This document shows positions 8,301 through 18,500 of a stretch of 64,000 bases of DNA, one piece after another. The translations under genes and the position numbers were made by a program. The notes below the pieces were generated by a model. It was not told the origin of the DNA, did not search any database, and saw only the letters and a program-made list of their open reading frames with translations. The DNA is from CAZBNB01 sp964493245 (lineage in GTDB: Bacteria; Pseudomonadota; Gammaproteobacteria; Legionellales; Legionellaceae): assembly GCA_964493245.1 (NCBI GenBank), contig CAZBNB010000004.1:1-64000 (forward strand), given 5' to 3'. Each line of letters opens with the position of its first letter. Within the stretch, counting starts at the first letter, position 1.

Positions 8301-9440
8301 TTACAACGCCAGCGATCGTTTTAACGTCTTAATATGCTGGTAAGCCTCGGTGATTCTTTCAGGGCTAATTTCACCGGCTAAGACTTTGGCTTCAATGATA
8401 TCGACAAGCTGTTTTGGATCTTGTGGTTCAACGGATAAGTTGTTGCCAAAAATTAACATATCAGCACCGGCATTAATAGTTAGTACTAATGCTTGTTCAA
8501 GTCCATAATTATCACTAATCGCTTTCATTTGCATGTCATCTGTAATAATAACACCTTTAAAATTTAACTGATGGCGCAAAAGGTTCGTTAATATGGTATG
8601 AGACAGGGTAGCCGGCAGCCCTGACTCGTCTAATTGGCGGTTCACAATATGCGCGGTCATAACAACACCGCATGATTGATTGGTGTTGAGTAATTGTTGA
8701 TATGGTTCTAATTCATCTGCCAGCCATGTGTCTGTGACATCAACAAATCCCAGATGAGAGTCCTTTGTCGAGCTGCCATGTCCTGGAAAGTGTTTATAAG
8801 CACATTGGACTTTTTGATTCAAGAAGTGGCGGGAGTAAATACTTGCATAATGCGATACGGCGATTGCATCGTTGGAAAAACTACGCTCTTTTTTTCCAAT
8901 GATGGGGTTATCCGGATTGATATTTACATCGACAACGGGGGCAAAATTTAAATTAAATCCTGTTTTGTGTAACGTTTTAGCCATCGACTCGGCAATTGAT
9001 TCTGCTTCAGTGAAGCTTCTTTTACCCACTTCAGCCGCTGATATTGTAGCGGGGAAGCCATATTGCTCACCCAAGCGATTCACTTTTCCGCCTTCATAGT
9101 CGACTGCGATTAAAAGAGGTAATTGCGAGCGATGATGTTTCAAATTGCTTCGCCGCGTAAAAGACTGTAAGTCATGATTTAGCCTTTTAACTTGTTCAGG
9201 ACTTTCAATATTTCTATCATACGTTTTTGTTTGATAATCATAGTCAAATAAGATAACACCACCGATATTATTTTTTTCAATGATTTTGACTATCGGGGAG
9301 TGGGCATTTATGTTTTTTCCATTAAACCCAATCAGCAACATTTGACCAATTTTATCACGCAAGCTTATTTTGGGGGTGGCGCTCGTAGGGCCGCTGATGA
9401 AAATACACAAAGATATTAAAAAAGAAAATAGACTTTTCAT
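8301..9440 (-). CDS. Exported glycoside hydrolase family 3 beta-N-acetylhexosaminidase
   Basis: A 379-residue enzyme of the NagZ-type GH3 group. The diagnostic motif KHFPGHG with a following SH is at residues 216-229, and the nucleophile region VIITDDM is at about 297-303. Unlike classical cytoplasmic NagZ (about 340 residues), it has a signal peptide (hydrophobic residues 4-20, cleavage near TSA), so it should act outside the inner membrane. It would release N-acetylglucosamine from peptidoglycan fragments or chitin-type sugars. It forms an operon with the downstream MFS transporter. Confidence 0.9.
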   Translation of the reverse strand: MKSLFSFLISLCIFISGPTSATPKISLRDKIGQMLLIGFNGKNINAHSPIVKIIEKNNIGGVILFDYDYQTKTYDRNIESPEQVKRLNHDLQSFTRRSNLKHHRSQLPLLIAVDYEGGKVNRLGEQYGFPATISAAEVGKRSFTEAESIAESMAKTLHKTGFNLNFAPVVDVNINPDNPIIGKKERSFSNDAIAVSHYASIYSRHFLNQKVQCAYKHFPGHGSSTKDSHLGFVDVTDTWLADELEPYQQLLNTNQSCGVVMTAHIVNRQLDESGLPATLSHTILTNLLRHQLNFKGVIITDDMQMKAISDNYGLEQALVLTINAGADMLIFGNNLSVEPQDPKQLVDIIEAKVLAGEISPERITEAYQHIKTLKRSLAL

Positions 9441-9634
9441 AAATGCACCTATGTGAAATGTGTGCTGATTTTAACATATAAAACAAATTTAAGTCAAAAA
9501 ATTGTAAAATTAGATTTTTTTTAGAACAAAAATAAGCGGTATTGAAATAAAAGCCCCAAGACGGCTGGGGCTATATAAAGCAGACGGATTGGTAACGAGG
9601 GAACGTATAAAACCTACCAAAATTGATTACAATC

Positions 9635-9809
9635 AACCCCAGTTCGGAGTTTTTATGCTTTTAAACCTTCGATAAATCAATGATTACTTCGTTAAACGCT
9701 CTAAAAAATGCTCACATTAGCGCTGCTAGTGCTGCGCTTTTTTAGAGCGTTTGCCTCGTACTCATTGATTTCTCTCGATTTAAAAGCATAAAAACGCCGA
9801 ACTGGGGTT
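9635..9809. mobile_element. 175-bp MITE with 31-bp terminal repeats and 6-bp target duplication
   Basis: The ends 9635-9665 and 9779-9809 are inverted repeats matching at 30 of 31 positions (AACCCCAGTTCGG...). The element is flanked directly by ACAATC on both sides (9629-9634 and 9810-9815), a 6-bp target-site duplication. An inner hairpin pairs ACGCTCTAAAAAA with its complement. No coding capacity is present, so it is a non-autonomous element moved by a transposase encoded elsewhere. It fills the gap between the GH3 gene and the TPR gene. Confidence 0.9.
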
Positions 9810-9860
9810 ACAATCAAAAACAGCTTCATTCCCGGTTTGGTTGTAAGTCACCGGTTTCTA

Positions 9861-10976
9861 TTAAATCGTTTCATGCTTATTCATCCCCATTCCTGGATTG
9901 AAAACCGTTGTTGATGAATCCTCCTGAGATATTAATTCCTGGTCGATGTTAATATTTGAATGAGCTTTAAATGAGCTGTTTGATGTCAAAGAAGCAATAT
10001 CAACAGCGGCAATCGTTAAATGATTTAAGAGCTTTTGTATATTAACAATTTTGGGGGCGTTTGGAGGGAGCACGGTTTCGTAATATGATTTTGCTTTTTT
10101 ATATAACGCCATAGCCTCTGTGTTTCTATTTAATCTCTCATAAACACGCCCGAGCCATTCACAGGTATCGCCCAATCGCTGTTCACCTACCTTATTTTTT
10201 TGGCGGGTTTCTAATGCCTTTAGAAGCTCTTTTTCAGCGTGCAATAGATTCTCGTCGTGGTCTTCTAATGGATATTTTTCGCTCCTTTCACATAAAATCA
10301 TAACGCGATGCACGCAGTGTGAAATATAATCATTGGCGTCGATACAGGCAATTTCGGGACTGATTTCTTTTTCTTTAAATATAGTCTCGTAAAGTTGACT
10401 GGTTTCATCAAATAATGTCATCCATCGCGAAGAGTCTTTACCAGAGGCCAGTGCCTCTCGACCGAATGCTAACGCAGAATAATTAGATAAAGCGGGTAAT
10501 GAGCCTCTCAAAGCAGGTTCACCACATTGCGATACCAGATTGTAAGCCTCTTGAAAAGATCGGTATGCCGCTTCAAAACGTTTTTCTGTTAAATGAACCA
10601 ACCCAATATTGCGGAGTAAGTTACTTTTTAACCAGTTAGATTCTGCAAGTTGTTGTGCCTGCGCGCAATTTGCCAGCGCCTCTTCAAAACAGTTCGTTTC
10701 GCGCTTGAGTGTTGCCAATACGTAAAGTGCGGTGGCTTTATTTTCATTGAGGGGCGCAACCGCCTCGCCTTCAGCCGCTGATGCGAGAGATGCATATTTA
10801 AGAGCAAGGTCTTTATTTCCGCTTTCCATGTAAATAAGTGCTAACTTAACCCGCTCTACAGAAGTTAAAGTGTCGTCTGTTTTGGTTTCTAATAATGTTT
10901 TAGCTTCTCGCAATCCTTGCTCAATGAAAGACTGTCTTCTGAAGTTATTGGGAATATCACGCGGATCGAATAACAT
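9861..10976 (-). CDS. TPR-repeat protein (paralog of 3069-4610)
   Basis: A 371-residue soluble protein with tetratricopeptide-type helical repeats between residues 25 and 175 and again around 255-300 (for example LGRVYERLNRNTEAMALYKKAKSYY, given in part: NTEAMALYKKA). It has the same architecture as the longer TPR gene at 3069-4610 but lacks the duplicated N-terminal unit. No signal peptide or membrane segment is visible. The ATG is preceded by AAGGAGAAG. It probably serves as a protein-interaction scaffold, with effector status unproven. Confidence 0.8.
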   Translation of the reverse strand: MLFDPRDIPNNFRRQSFIEQGLREAKTLLETKTDDTLTSVERVKLALIYMESGNKDLALKYASLASAAEGEAVAPLNENKATALYVLATLKRETNCFEEALANCAQAQQLAESNWLKSNLLRNIGLVHLTEKRFEAAYRSFQEAYNLVSQCGEPALRGSLPALSNYSALAFGREALASGKDSSRWMTLFDETSQLYETIFKEKEISPEIACIDANDYISHCVHRVMILCERSEKYPLEDHDENLLHAEKELLKALETRQKNKVGEQRLGDTCEWLGRVYERLNRNTEAMALYKKAKSYYETVLPPNAPKIVNIQKLLNHLTIAAVDIASLTSNSSFKAHSNINIDQELISQEDSSTTVFNPGMGMNKHETI

Positions 10977-11329
10977 GTTTTACTTCTCCTTGGTGGGGCT
11001 GAATTACGGTTATGTAACACCCATCATGACCTTATACAACAATGCTAAAATCAAGTAAACTGTTACAGTCAAGCTTACTTCCATCGAAGACGCAATGCTT
11101 CTGTCTGCGCCTCATAGACTGCTTTAAATTGACTCATCTTAATACATATGTTTTTTTGTACAGAAAATTCATTTTTCTAAATCATTTTTCTATATTGCGG
11201 CTGAGTCACAAAAACTGTCATTTAGTGCGCTAAATTTGCCAGCCTCTGTTTCAAACCGAAAGCAATTGCAGCTTTGTGGTAGGTCGGTTATGTTAAAGGA
11301 GAGAAAACAATAACCTATTTAAATTAAGC
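10977..11329. other. Intergenic region between divergent genes
   Basis: This 353-base stretch separates the TPR gene (leftward) from the efflux operon (rightward), so it should hold both promoters. The HlyD-type ATG at 11330 has no good ribosome binding site next to it; the nearest AGGAG lies about 30 bases upstream. Two short reading frames here look like noise. No other feature is evident. Confidence 0.5.
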
Positions 11330-12340
11330 ATGCTAAAAATTTTTAGAGTATCCAAAAATGAAATTAACTTACCGATTATTGTGATTGTAGTCGGTTTATG
11401 TATCGCTATTTATCATATTTTTTCCTACCTTATTCCAGTCACCAACAAGGCATTTGTTGTAACCAATATCACGCCTATTGCAGCAGATGTTTCTGGTTAC
11501 ATTACTAAAGTGTATGTTAAAAACGGCCAGGCTGTTAAATGCAATGAGCCATTAATAGAGGTTTATCAAGAGCCTTATCGTTTAGCTTATGAGCATGCTA
11601 AATCAAAATATGAACAGGCTATTGAACAATTACATGTCATTGAGAAAAAGACTAAAAAATCATCGGACTTACTTCAAGCGGCTCGGTTTGATTATGAAAA
11701 AGCGAAACTAGAATACCAATTGAAAAATGCTCCCAGTGTGCGTCAAGCGGTTCCGTTATTGGAGGTGCGTTTGTTACGTTATCGATGGCAGTCGATTGAA
11801 AAAAAGAAAGAGGCTGTACAGAGACAAATTGATATTGAAGATCAGGAAATGATTGCTCAGCATAAGCAAGTGAAGGCATTAAAAGCGTCGATGGATAATG
11901 CATTGGTCAATTTAAAACTAACGATTGTCAGAGCACCCACCGATGGGATTGTTGATAATTTATATATTTCTGTTGGTACGCCCGTTAAGATACGTACACC
12001 GTTATTTTCATTCGTTGATACAACACACTGGTGGATACAGGCTAATTTTAATGAGACAGATTTACGTCGTATACGGCCAGGTGACGAAGCGGTCATTATG
12101 TTGCGGATGTACTACTTTAACAAAATTTTTCATGGTCGAATTGTAAATACCATTTGGGCATCGGATAGACAACAAACCATAAAAAGAACGCAACAACAAA
12201 AAGTCACTAATGAAAATGAATGGCTTTTGATACCTCAGCGTTTACCATTGCAAATTCAAATTCTTGATCCCGATCCTAAATACCCTCTACAACCAGGTAC
12301 AAGTGCTTATGTTTATCTCAAGGCTCACTCACATCATTGA
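11330..12340 (+). CDS. HlyD/EmrA-family membrane fusion protein
   Basis: A 336-residue periplasmic adaptor anchored by one N-terminal membrane segment (residues 14-36). A biotinyl-lipoyl half motif (VSGYITKVYVKNGQAVK) follows, then a long helical hairpin (about 80-185), the second lipoyl half (RAPTDGIVDNLYISVGTPV), and a beta-barrel domain. It should link the inner-membrane FUSC proteins to the outer-membrane channel encoded downstream. It is the first gene of a four-gene operon with overlapping reading frames, resembling AaeA-type aromatic-acid or multidrug efflux systems. The substrate is unknown. Confidence 0.9.
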   Translation: MLKIFRVSKNEINLPIIVIVVGLCIAIYHIFSYLIPVTNKAFVVTNITPIAADVSGYITKVYVKNGQAVKCNEPLIEVYQEPYRLAYEHAKSKYEQAIEQLHVIEKKTKKSSDLLQAARFDYEKAKLEYQLKNAPSVRQAVPLLEVRLLRYRWQSIEKKKEAVQRQIDIEDQEMIAQHKQVKALKASMDNALVNLKLTIVRAPTDGIVDNLYISVGTPVKIRTPLFSFVDTTHWWIQANFNETDLRRIRPGDEAVIMLRMYYFNKIFHGRIVNTIWASDRQQTIKRTQQQKVTNENEWLLIPQRLPLQIQILDPDPKYPLQPGTSAYVYLKAHSHH

Positions 12341-13214
12341 AAACTATGATCGATATGGCATACATCGGGTGAATGGGGTAAAAGTTGTTTACGTTTTATT
12401 TGTTCTTTTTTTATTTAATTTGTTTTTTTACATTCCCAGTGTTTATTTTTATTATTTTTACGCTCCTATCACCGCAATGACGGTTGAAGTGCTGTTTGAA
12501 CGCGTTCAAGATAAATATAAGGCCTTCATTTATGCGATGATGGGTACATGCGTCATGGTATTTTTGTTTAATATTTTAAGACCCTATCCGTTATTTTTTC
12601 TGTTCGCTGTTTTTGTAAGTGCGATGCTGTTATATCTCTTAGCACTACAATGGAAAAAGATCCTTCTACCCATCGTACCGGTCATTTTAAGTCTTGCTGC
12701 CTATTCTTTGCTTTATCCAAATCTGAATGCAAATTTGAATATGATTGTTAATAATGCCATCACCATGTTATTTGCATTGGTTATTATTTTGTCAGCACTC
12801 GTATTATTTCCATTGAGCTACTATTATCGTTTGTGGTTAAGGGCATTTGGTTTTTTGTTAGAAGAAACATTCAATCATCTGCTTATGATTCAAGATAGGC
12901 AACCGGTTCAAGTTTTATTGTTACAAGGGCATACCAAACACATGATCATGTTTGCCAATATGTTGCCACGTAAGCTGCCTACATTTACTTTATTGAAAAT
13001 AAATTTATTAAGCAATCGATTGCATCTGGAGAGTTGTGTCCCTCATGGTCAATTTACGGCGATGCGACCAGAAGAGCTCAGCATTTTTATCAACCATTTT
13101 TCTTGCTTTATTAAGGCGATTAAAAGCGAAAAATCGTATGAAATCACACATGATGAAAATCCTATCTTATTGAAACTAGCACAGAGTTGGAATGATTTAT
13201 GTTTAAAAATATAG
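12309..13214 (+). CDS. FUSC-family membrane protein, first half of a split exporter
   Basis: A 301-residue membrane protein with about five or six hydrophobic segments (roughly 25-190), then a soluble C-terminal part. It is one half of an AaeB/YccS-like FUSC exporter; the other half is the next gene. The ATG at 12309 overlaps the adaptor gene by 32 bases. An ATG at 12264 is also in frame and would overlap by 77 bases, but it would add 15 residues of no recognisable type. The overlap suggests translational coupling. Confidence 0.75.
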   Translation: MFISRLTHIIENYDRYGIHRVNGVKVVYVLFVLFLFNLFFYIPSVYFYYFYAPITAMTVEVLFERVQDKYKAFIYAMMGTCVMVFLFNILRPYPLFFLFAVFVSAMLLYLLALQWKKILLPIVPVILSLAAYSLLYPNLNANLNMIVNNAITMLFALVIILSALVLFPLSYYYRLWLRAFGFLLEETFNHLLMIQDRQPVQVLLLQGHTKHMIMFANMLPRKLPTFTLLKINLLSNRLHLESCVPHGQFTAMRPEELSIFINHFSCFIKAIKSEKSYEITHDENPILLKLAQSWNDLCLKI

Positions 13215-14059
13215 CACTAGATTATCGTGCTACGCGCGCATTTCAAATTTGTGTTGTCTTTATAGCCGCACTCGCGATTCAAGATTGGCTACAGTTTTCT
13301 CATGCGGGGTGGATAGGTTTTTCACTGATGATGATTTATGCTGGTTTTGATTCGGGCACCAGTTTACATCGGACTCAACATCGATTTTGGGGAGCCATGT
13401 TAGGTTTATTATTGTCCTATGTATTGTGGATGATCATTCGTATTCATTATGAGTTTATTTTTCTGATCGTGCCCATTGTTGTCTTTATGGCTTTTTTTGC
13501 TCTAGGTAAATTTTATGTATCACCGACGATATTCACAGTGACATTGACAGCATTAGGCGTGGATTATTATACGCTCGATTATTATAGTGTGGATGAATTC
13601 TTTTTCGATTACTTTCGTGCAACATTCATTGCTTTAGGTATTTGTGTTTTTTTTGAGTTTTTTCTTTTTAAGAAAAGTCATTTAACGCATAAATTTTATT
13701 TCGATTTACAGCGAAGATTGGTTTGCCAACTAGAGACATTATTTTTGATTGTCACAAAATACCCGATTCGTCAGAGCCAGTATTTAAAAATGAGTGCTCA
13801 GTTGAATGTAATCGTTTTAGAATGGCATGCTTTTTTTATTACAATCCAGCATGATTATCAGATTGAAAATCATCATGTTAATGATCTTGATCTTTTTAAT
13901 GAGCGGATGGAAAAAACATATCAAAATATTCGTCAGTTATTTATCTCTGGGAGCCATAGCTCTAAACATTTAAAAATCGAAACAAGAGCAATGCTCGACC
14001 ATTTATTTCAAATGAGTCGAGAGCAAAACCAAGGAGAAATTGTTTGTTCAATCGATTAA
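13199..14059 (+). CDS. FUSC-family membrane protein, second half of a split exporter
   Basis: A 286-residue protein with hydrophobic segments from residue 15 to about 160 and a cytoplasmic tail. The stretch GFDSGTSLHRTQHRFWGAMLG matches the FUSC core (given in part: HRFWGAMLGLLL). It overlaps the preceding FUSC gene by 16 bases and the following channel gene by 16 bases. Classical AaeB and YccS carry two such halves in one chain of 650-720 residues, so this operon encodes the exporter as two subunits, unless an old frameshift split it. Confidence 0.82.
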   Translation: MFKNIALDYRATRAFQICVVFIAALAIQDWLQFSHAGWIGFSLMMIYAGFDSGTSLHRTQHRFWGAMLGLLLSYVLWMIIRIHYEFIFLIVPIVVFMAFFALGKFYVSPTIFTVTLTALGVDYYTLDYYSVDEFFFDYFRATFIALGICVFFEFFLFKKSHLTHKFYFDLQRRLVCQLETLFLIVTKYPIRQSQYLKMSAQLNVIVLEWHAFFITIQHDYQIENHHVNDLDLFNERMEKTYQNIRQLFISGSHSSKHLKIETRAMLDHLFQMSREQNQGEIVCSID

Positions 14060-15450
14060 CGATCTCGTTGATGGTCATCGGATGCATGGTTTTAGTCTCT
14101 TGCTCCTTAAATACAGGTTATACACCTAAACAGGCTATTCAAGTTCCGACTAAATGGCAGACAAAAGATCATCGTTTTGTTGCTAAAAATATCAATACAA
14201 CCTGTTATGTATGGTGGAAGGCGCTGCATGATCCTGTGCTCGAACAACTGATTAATCAAGGATTGGAGCATAATAATGACATTCAAATTGCGATAGCCAA
14301 TATTGAAGCAGCCCGGGGTGAATTAAAGCGCATTAAGCTTAATTGGATTCCTGGTGTGGGCAGTAATCTTGGGTATTCCTCCTTTCCATACTTAGGATAT
14401 CCCGGCGTTCTTGCTTTGATTGTTCCTAGTTATACGCTGAACATTTTTAGCCAATTTTATGAGCAAAAAAGAGCGCAATATCGATTGGCTGTGACAGAAA
14501 ATATGAAAGATAGTATTAAGCTTGCCGTCATTGCGGAAATTGCTGCAAATTATTTTAGTTATTTAGCTCAGGTTGAGCGATTATATTTACTGTCTGAAGT
14601 TAAGCAGGGGGTGGCAAAAGAAATTGCAATTTATCAGTCGGCCTACCACGGGGGCTTATCGAGTGATATTGAGCTAGCAAAATTGAAAAGTCATTTGGAC
14701 TTTATTAAGGCCGAAGAAATGATTATTCATAAAAATATCGTTATTCATCAAAACGCGATTCGATATCTAGTCAATGAAAATCCTGGTGAACTGCATATAA
14801 AACGTCGATTTCGTGATTTAAGTACTCAACACCTGGTTGTCGGCTCATTGCCAATCAATGTCATTGAGAATCGGCCTGATATGTTACAGGCAACCAATGA
14901 GCTAAAAGCGGCGAATGCCGGCGCAAATATTGCGGTTAGTAATTTTCTGCCCACTGTGCAATTAAGTATGGCTCGAGGAGATATTGCAACTATCCCTAAT
15001 GGAAAAACGTTAGGACAGCCTGTGTATTTTAATCAAGCACTGTTACAAACCCCTTTATTGACCTTATCCACTTTTGGTGATTGGGACAAAGCGAAAGGGT
15101 TAAGCAAAGCTTCCTACTATCAATATCAAAATACGTTGCGAAATGTATTACGAGAAATTAACGATGATTTAGCGTCTCATGAATATTTTACTCAGCGGTT
15201 GAATGCGACTATCGCTGCTGAGCGGCATTTCAATGAGGCGTACCAGTTAAATGATCGCTTGTACCAGAAAGGCATTATCAGTTATGCGTACCTGATAGAT
15301 GAAAAAATTAAGCTTAATAAAATAAAAATTAAGGTTAATCAGTATAAGCTTGATCAATTAATGAGTATTGTACATTTATATCAAGATTTGGCGGTTGGCT
15401 ATGGATGTGCTTCATGTCAAAGGCGTGTTGTAGATGAGCATGTCCGTTGA
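14044..15450 (+). CDS. Outer-membrane efflux lipoprotein, OprM/NodT (TolC superfamily)
   Basis: A 468-residue outer-membrane channel with a lipoprotein signal: a hydrophobic N-terminus ending LVSC with Cys20 as the lipidated residue. The family hallmarks are present: WWKALHDPVLEQLI near residue 57, and two long helical-hairpin regions each with AN/AR-rich heptads (DIQIAIANIEAARGELKR and its repeat around 290). It completes the tripartite pump with the HlyD adaptor and the FUSC proteins, and is the last gene of the operon. Confidence 0.92.
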   Translation: MFNRLTISLMVIGCMVLVSCSLNTGYTPKQAIQVPTKWQTKDHRFVAKNINTTCYVWWKALHDPVLEQLINQGLEHNNDIQIAIANIEAARGELKRIKLNWIPGVGSNLGYSSFPYLGYPGVLALIVPSYTLNIFSQFYEQKRAQYRLAVTENMKDSIKLAVIAEIAANYFSYLAQVERLYLLSEVKQGVAKEIAIYQSAYHGGLSSDIELAKLKSHLDFIKAEEMIIHKNIVIHQNAIRYLVNENPGELHIKRRFRDLSTQHLVVGSLPINVIENRPDMLQATNELKAANAGANIAVSNFLPTVQLSMARGDIATIPNGKTLGQPVYFNQALLQTPLLTLSTFGDWDKAKGLSKASYYQYQNTLRNVLREINDDLASHEYFTQRLNATIAAERHFNEAYQLNDRLYQKGIISYAYLIDEKIKLNKIKIKVNQYKLDQLMSIVHLYQDLAVGYGCASCQRRVVDEHVR

Positions 15451-15481
15451 CGTAACATGGCGGCTTTATTTGGCGCATCTT

Positions 15482-15507
15482 GCCAGCCATTTGATCATGT
15501 GGCTGGC
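15482..15507. terminator. Hairpin between convergent genes
   Basis: The 8-bp stem GCCAGCCA (15482-15489) pairs with TGGCTGGC (15500-15507) around a 10-base loop, between the ends of the efflux operon and the large leftward repeat protein. No strong T-tract follows on either strand, so activity is uncertain. Confidence 0.4.
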
Positions 15508-15516
15508 TGAGCCTGC

Positions 15517-18500
15517 TTAATGTATGGTATATGAAGAACCAGGATAACTGTCTGATTCAATCGTTTGTTTTAACGTTTTTTTATCCATGTTCGTCAGCAC
15601 GTCGATGGTAACACGTCCTTCTTGAATGGCTAAAAGACATTTTTCTTGATTAATTAGCTGGACTATTTCGCGATCATTAACAGCGGCAACATCTGTTATC
15701 TTGTAAACGCTGTTCTTTAAGGGCTCTAAGTGATGAGACACATAATGAAACACTGTAGGGTCCATTTTTGCAATATCTTTGAGCGTAAAAAGCCCTCCTT
15801 TTATCGCATCGATAGAGTTCAACATATATATGAATAAATAATAATTCATTTCCGCAACATCTCTTGGTGTAAAAAGATGGGCTTTCATTGCTTTTATGCT
15901 TTCTTGAGAGGAGATCATTTCCATAAAAAGCTGACGATCCATTTTTTTTATATCACTTAACAAAAAAACGCGATCTCGCAATAAATGATAATATCTAGGA
16001 CGCATTAACTCGACAAAATAATCGTACGGAGCGTTAGCAATGTCTTGTAGACTAAACAGTTTATCTCGAATTGCCTGAAGCGATGCGGGTTTAATTAACT
16101 CACGTATTGTCCGACTCTCCATACTTACCAAATCCTTTGTCGTAAACAAACCCTCTTTGATTGCATCAAGACACGCCGGTTTTATCAAATGCTTAATAGC
16201 GTTTTCACTCATGCCTAATTGCTTTGCGCTTGCATATACATCGGCTTTACAAGGATGGACAGGTTCCTCTGGCGCCGCTTCTGTAATTCTATCGAGAGCC
16301 TCACAGATATCTTCTATTTTATTATCGCGTAGACGTGGTTTTAATTTTCCGGTGATATGTTCTTTTTTAAAATATATATCGGTTGTGAATTCAGTTTGCG
16401 CTGAATTAGTTTTGTTAGTTGTTTCTAACCAATAAAAAACGGTTCTGAGATCTATTCTCTCTAATTTGGTTTGTAACGATTGATGAAGCATTTTATTTAA
16501 AATGACTTTTTCAGAAGCTGATAGCGCATGAAGTTCCCAATGGCGACGGGTCTGAGCGTCATAATCTTGTAACATATCTTTTTCAACATCAGCATAAATC
16601 GACTTGATGGTGTCCTGGCTGAGATCCAATAAATCATCTATCTCATTTGTTTCGCCTATAACACTTACATAAACATGATCGATGCCATCTTTTTTCATTT
16701 TCTCTCTTGTCTCGGTGATATAATCATCAGGAAGAGGGGAAAAAACTCGCTCCGCATAGCAGGGCGCATGATTGAGAGTGTTCAATAATCCATCTAATAT
16801 GACATCAATGATGGTTGCTTTTGGATGTTCATGCATATAACAATGTACTCTTTCAATTTCAGGTGCTAATGAATAATTGCTGACAAAATTAAGTGTAGAA
16901 TTTTCTTTTGAATATATGTCGAGGGGAGAATGCCCTTCTAAAAGGGGTATCCACTTATTCGGAGCCGTCACCATACTGTATAAAATAATATAATTTGCAT
17001 CTAAATCTTTGTGAAAATTACATCCAACTTTCTTAAATAACGCCATAATTGAGAGGAGTCTCGCTTTGACGGCATCTTCTTGATTGGTTATCAAACGCGC
17101 ATATCTTCCAAAAGAAAAATCCATATCAGTGAGTGCCCAAATGACAGGTGACATGGTGCGCATATTTGGTTTGGATGTTGCTTTGTTATCCCATGACTTT
17201 CGCTCAAACCCAGCTTTGTCATCCCATAGCTCTCGTAAGAATCTAATGACATCCTTATGGTTCTCACCACAGCGCCAGGCATGAAAATCGTTATCGTGCC
17301 ATAAGACCATAAAACGACTGTAGCCTTTAATGCCATGAATATCTGGCGCTCTTGTTGCATCTGGGTGGGGAAACTCTGAGGCACGATGCGGCATCGAAAG
17401 TGACCGACTCAACGGATATAACGTTGTTAAAATTTCCTGAGAATTGGTAAAATGTGGTGATTCTGGACGACTTCGGATAACCGCTGGAATTTCGTCTATT
17501 GCTCGTATAGCACGTGTTGAAATCATGCCCACTAAAGGGTGAGCTGGCATCATTTCTCTTTTATGAGCAATACGTTGTATTGTGTCCAATGTATCGCGGG
17601 TCGGTATCATAATGGCAAGAATGGATGTGTTAGGATCTGAGGCATTGTAATCGGGAGAGCGACACACGCCAGTATTTTGAGATCCCACCTCGAAAAAACT
17701 GGAAAATAAGTTTATATTTTCAACCTCTTTTTTAAACGCATCCGTGCTCATGTGTAATGCATCTGCAACATGTGGATCCTCAAATCCTGATTTAAAAAAT
17801 AATGCTAAATTCGGTTCATTTTCTTTAATAAAATCGATAATCTTGTTTTTTAATGATCGCTCGTTGTCTTCAAGGACTCTCGTAGTGGGAGTGGTATTGA
17901 AAAACATTCGCTCAGCATAATGATGCAATGTCAATTTTGGTTCGGGCTTTATTTGATCTAGACTGTCAAGAAGGGCTGCTTTTTGAGGACTTGATTTTGA
18001 ATAAACATAATCTTTTAAAATACCTTTTAACCAAGGGTTTATCGATGCTGGATTGTCATTGAGAACTCTCACTGAATAATATAAAAAAAGAGTGGTTTGG
18101 TGTGCGCTTAAATTGATCGTATAGTAATGATTTTTTTCTCCTTCTTTTTGTAATTCTATCGCGAGTTGTTGTGATTCAGCTTCTGTCCAATAACCAATCG
18201 CGCTTGGCTGATAAGGGCCATTGACATCACTCAGTAAAAATCGTTTCATTGATTGTTCTGGATCGGCTGGCATTTGATCTTGATTACAAAACAGCAAAGC
18301 TTCATAGAGTAGTTTTGCCGTTGACAGTTCATTTAAGCTGATATTTTTTTCTAATCGAGCTGCTGCGCATAAATAACGCGTGAAATCATCATGCTTAAAA
18401 TTAATCTTATGATACTCATTGGCCTTTATTTTGCTCACAATATCTGCTTTGAATGCTTCTTTGGCGTCTTCATTGTCAGATTCTTTTAAATACTGAAATT

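Noticed and set aside
11042..11233. 63-codon frame upstream of the efflux operon
   Set aside because: No start signal, repetitive aromatic composition, and it lies in a divergent promoter region.
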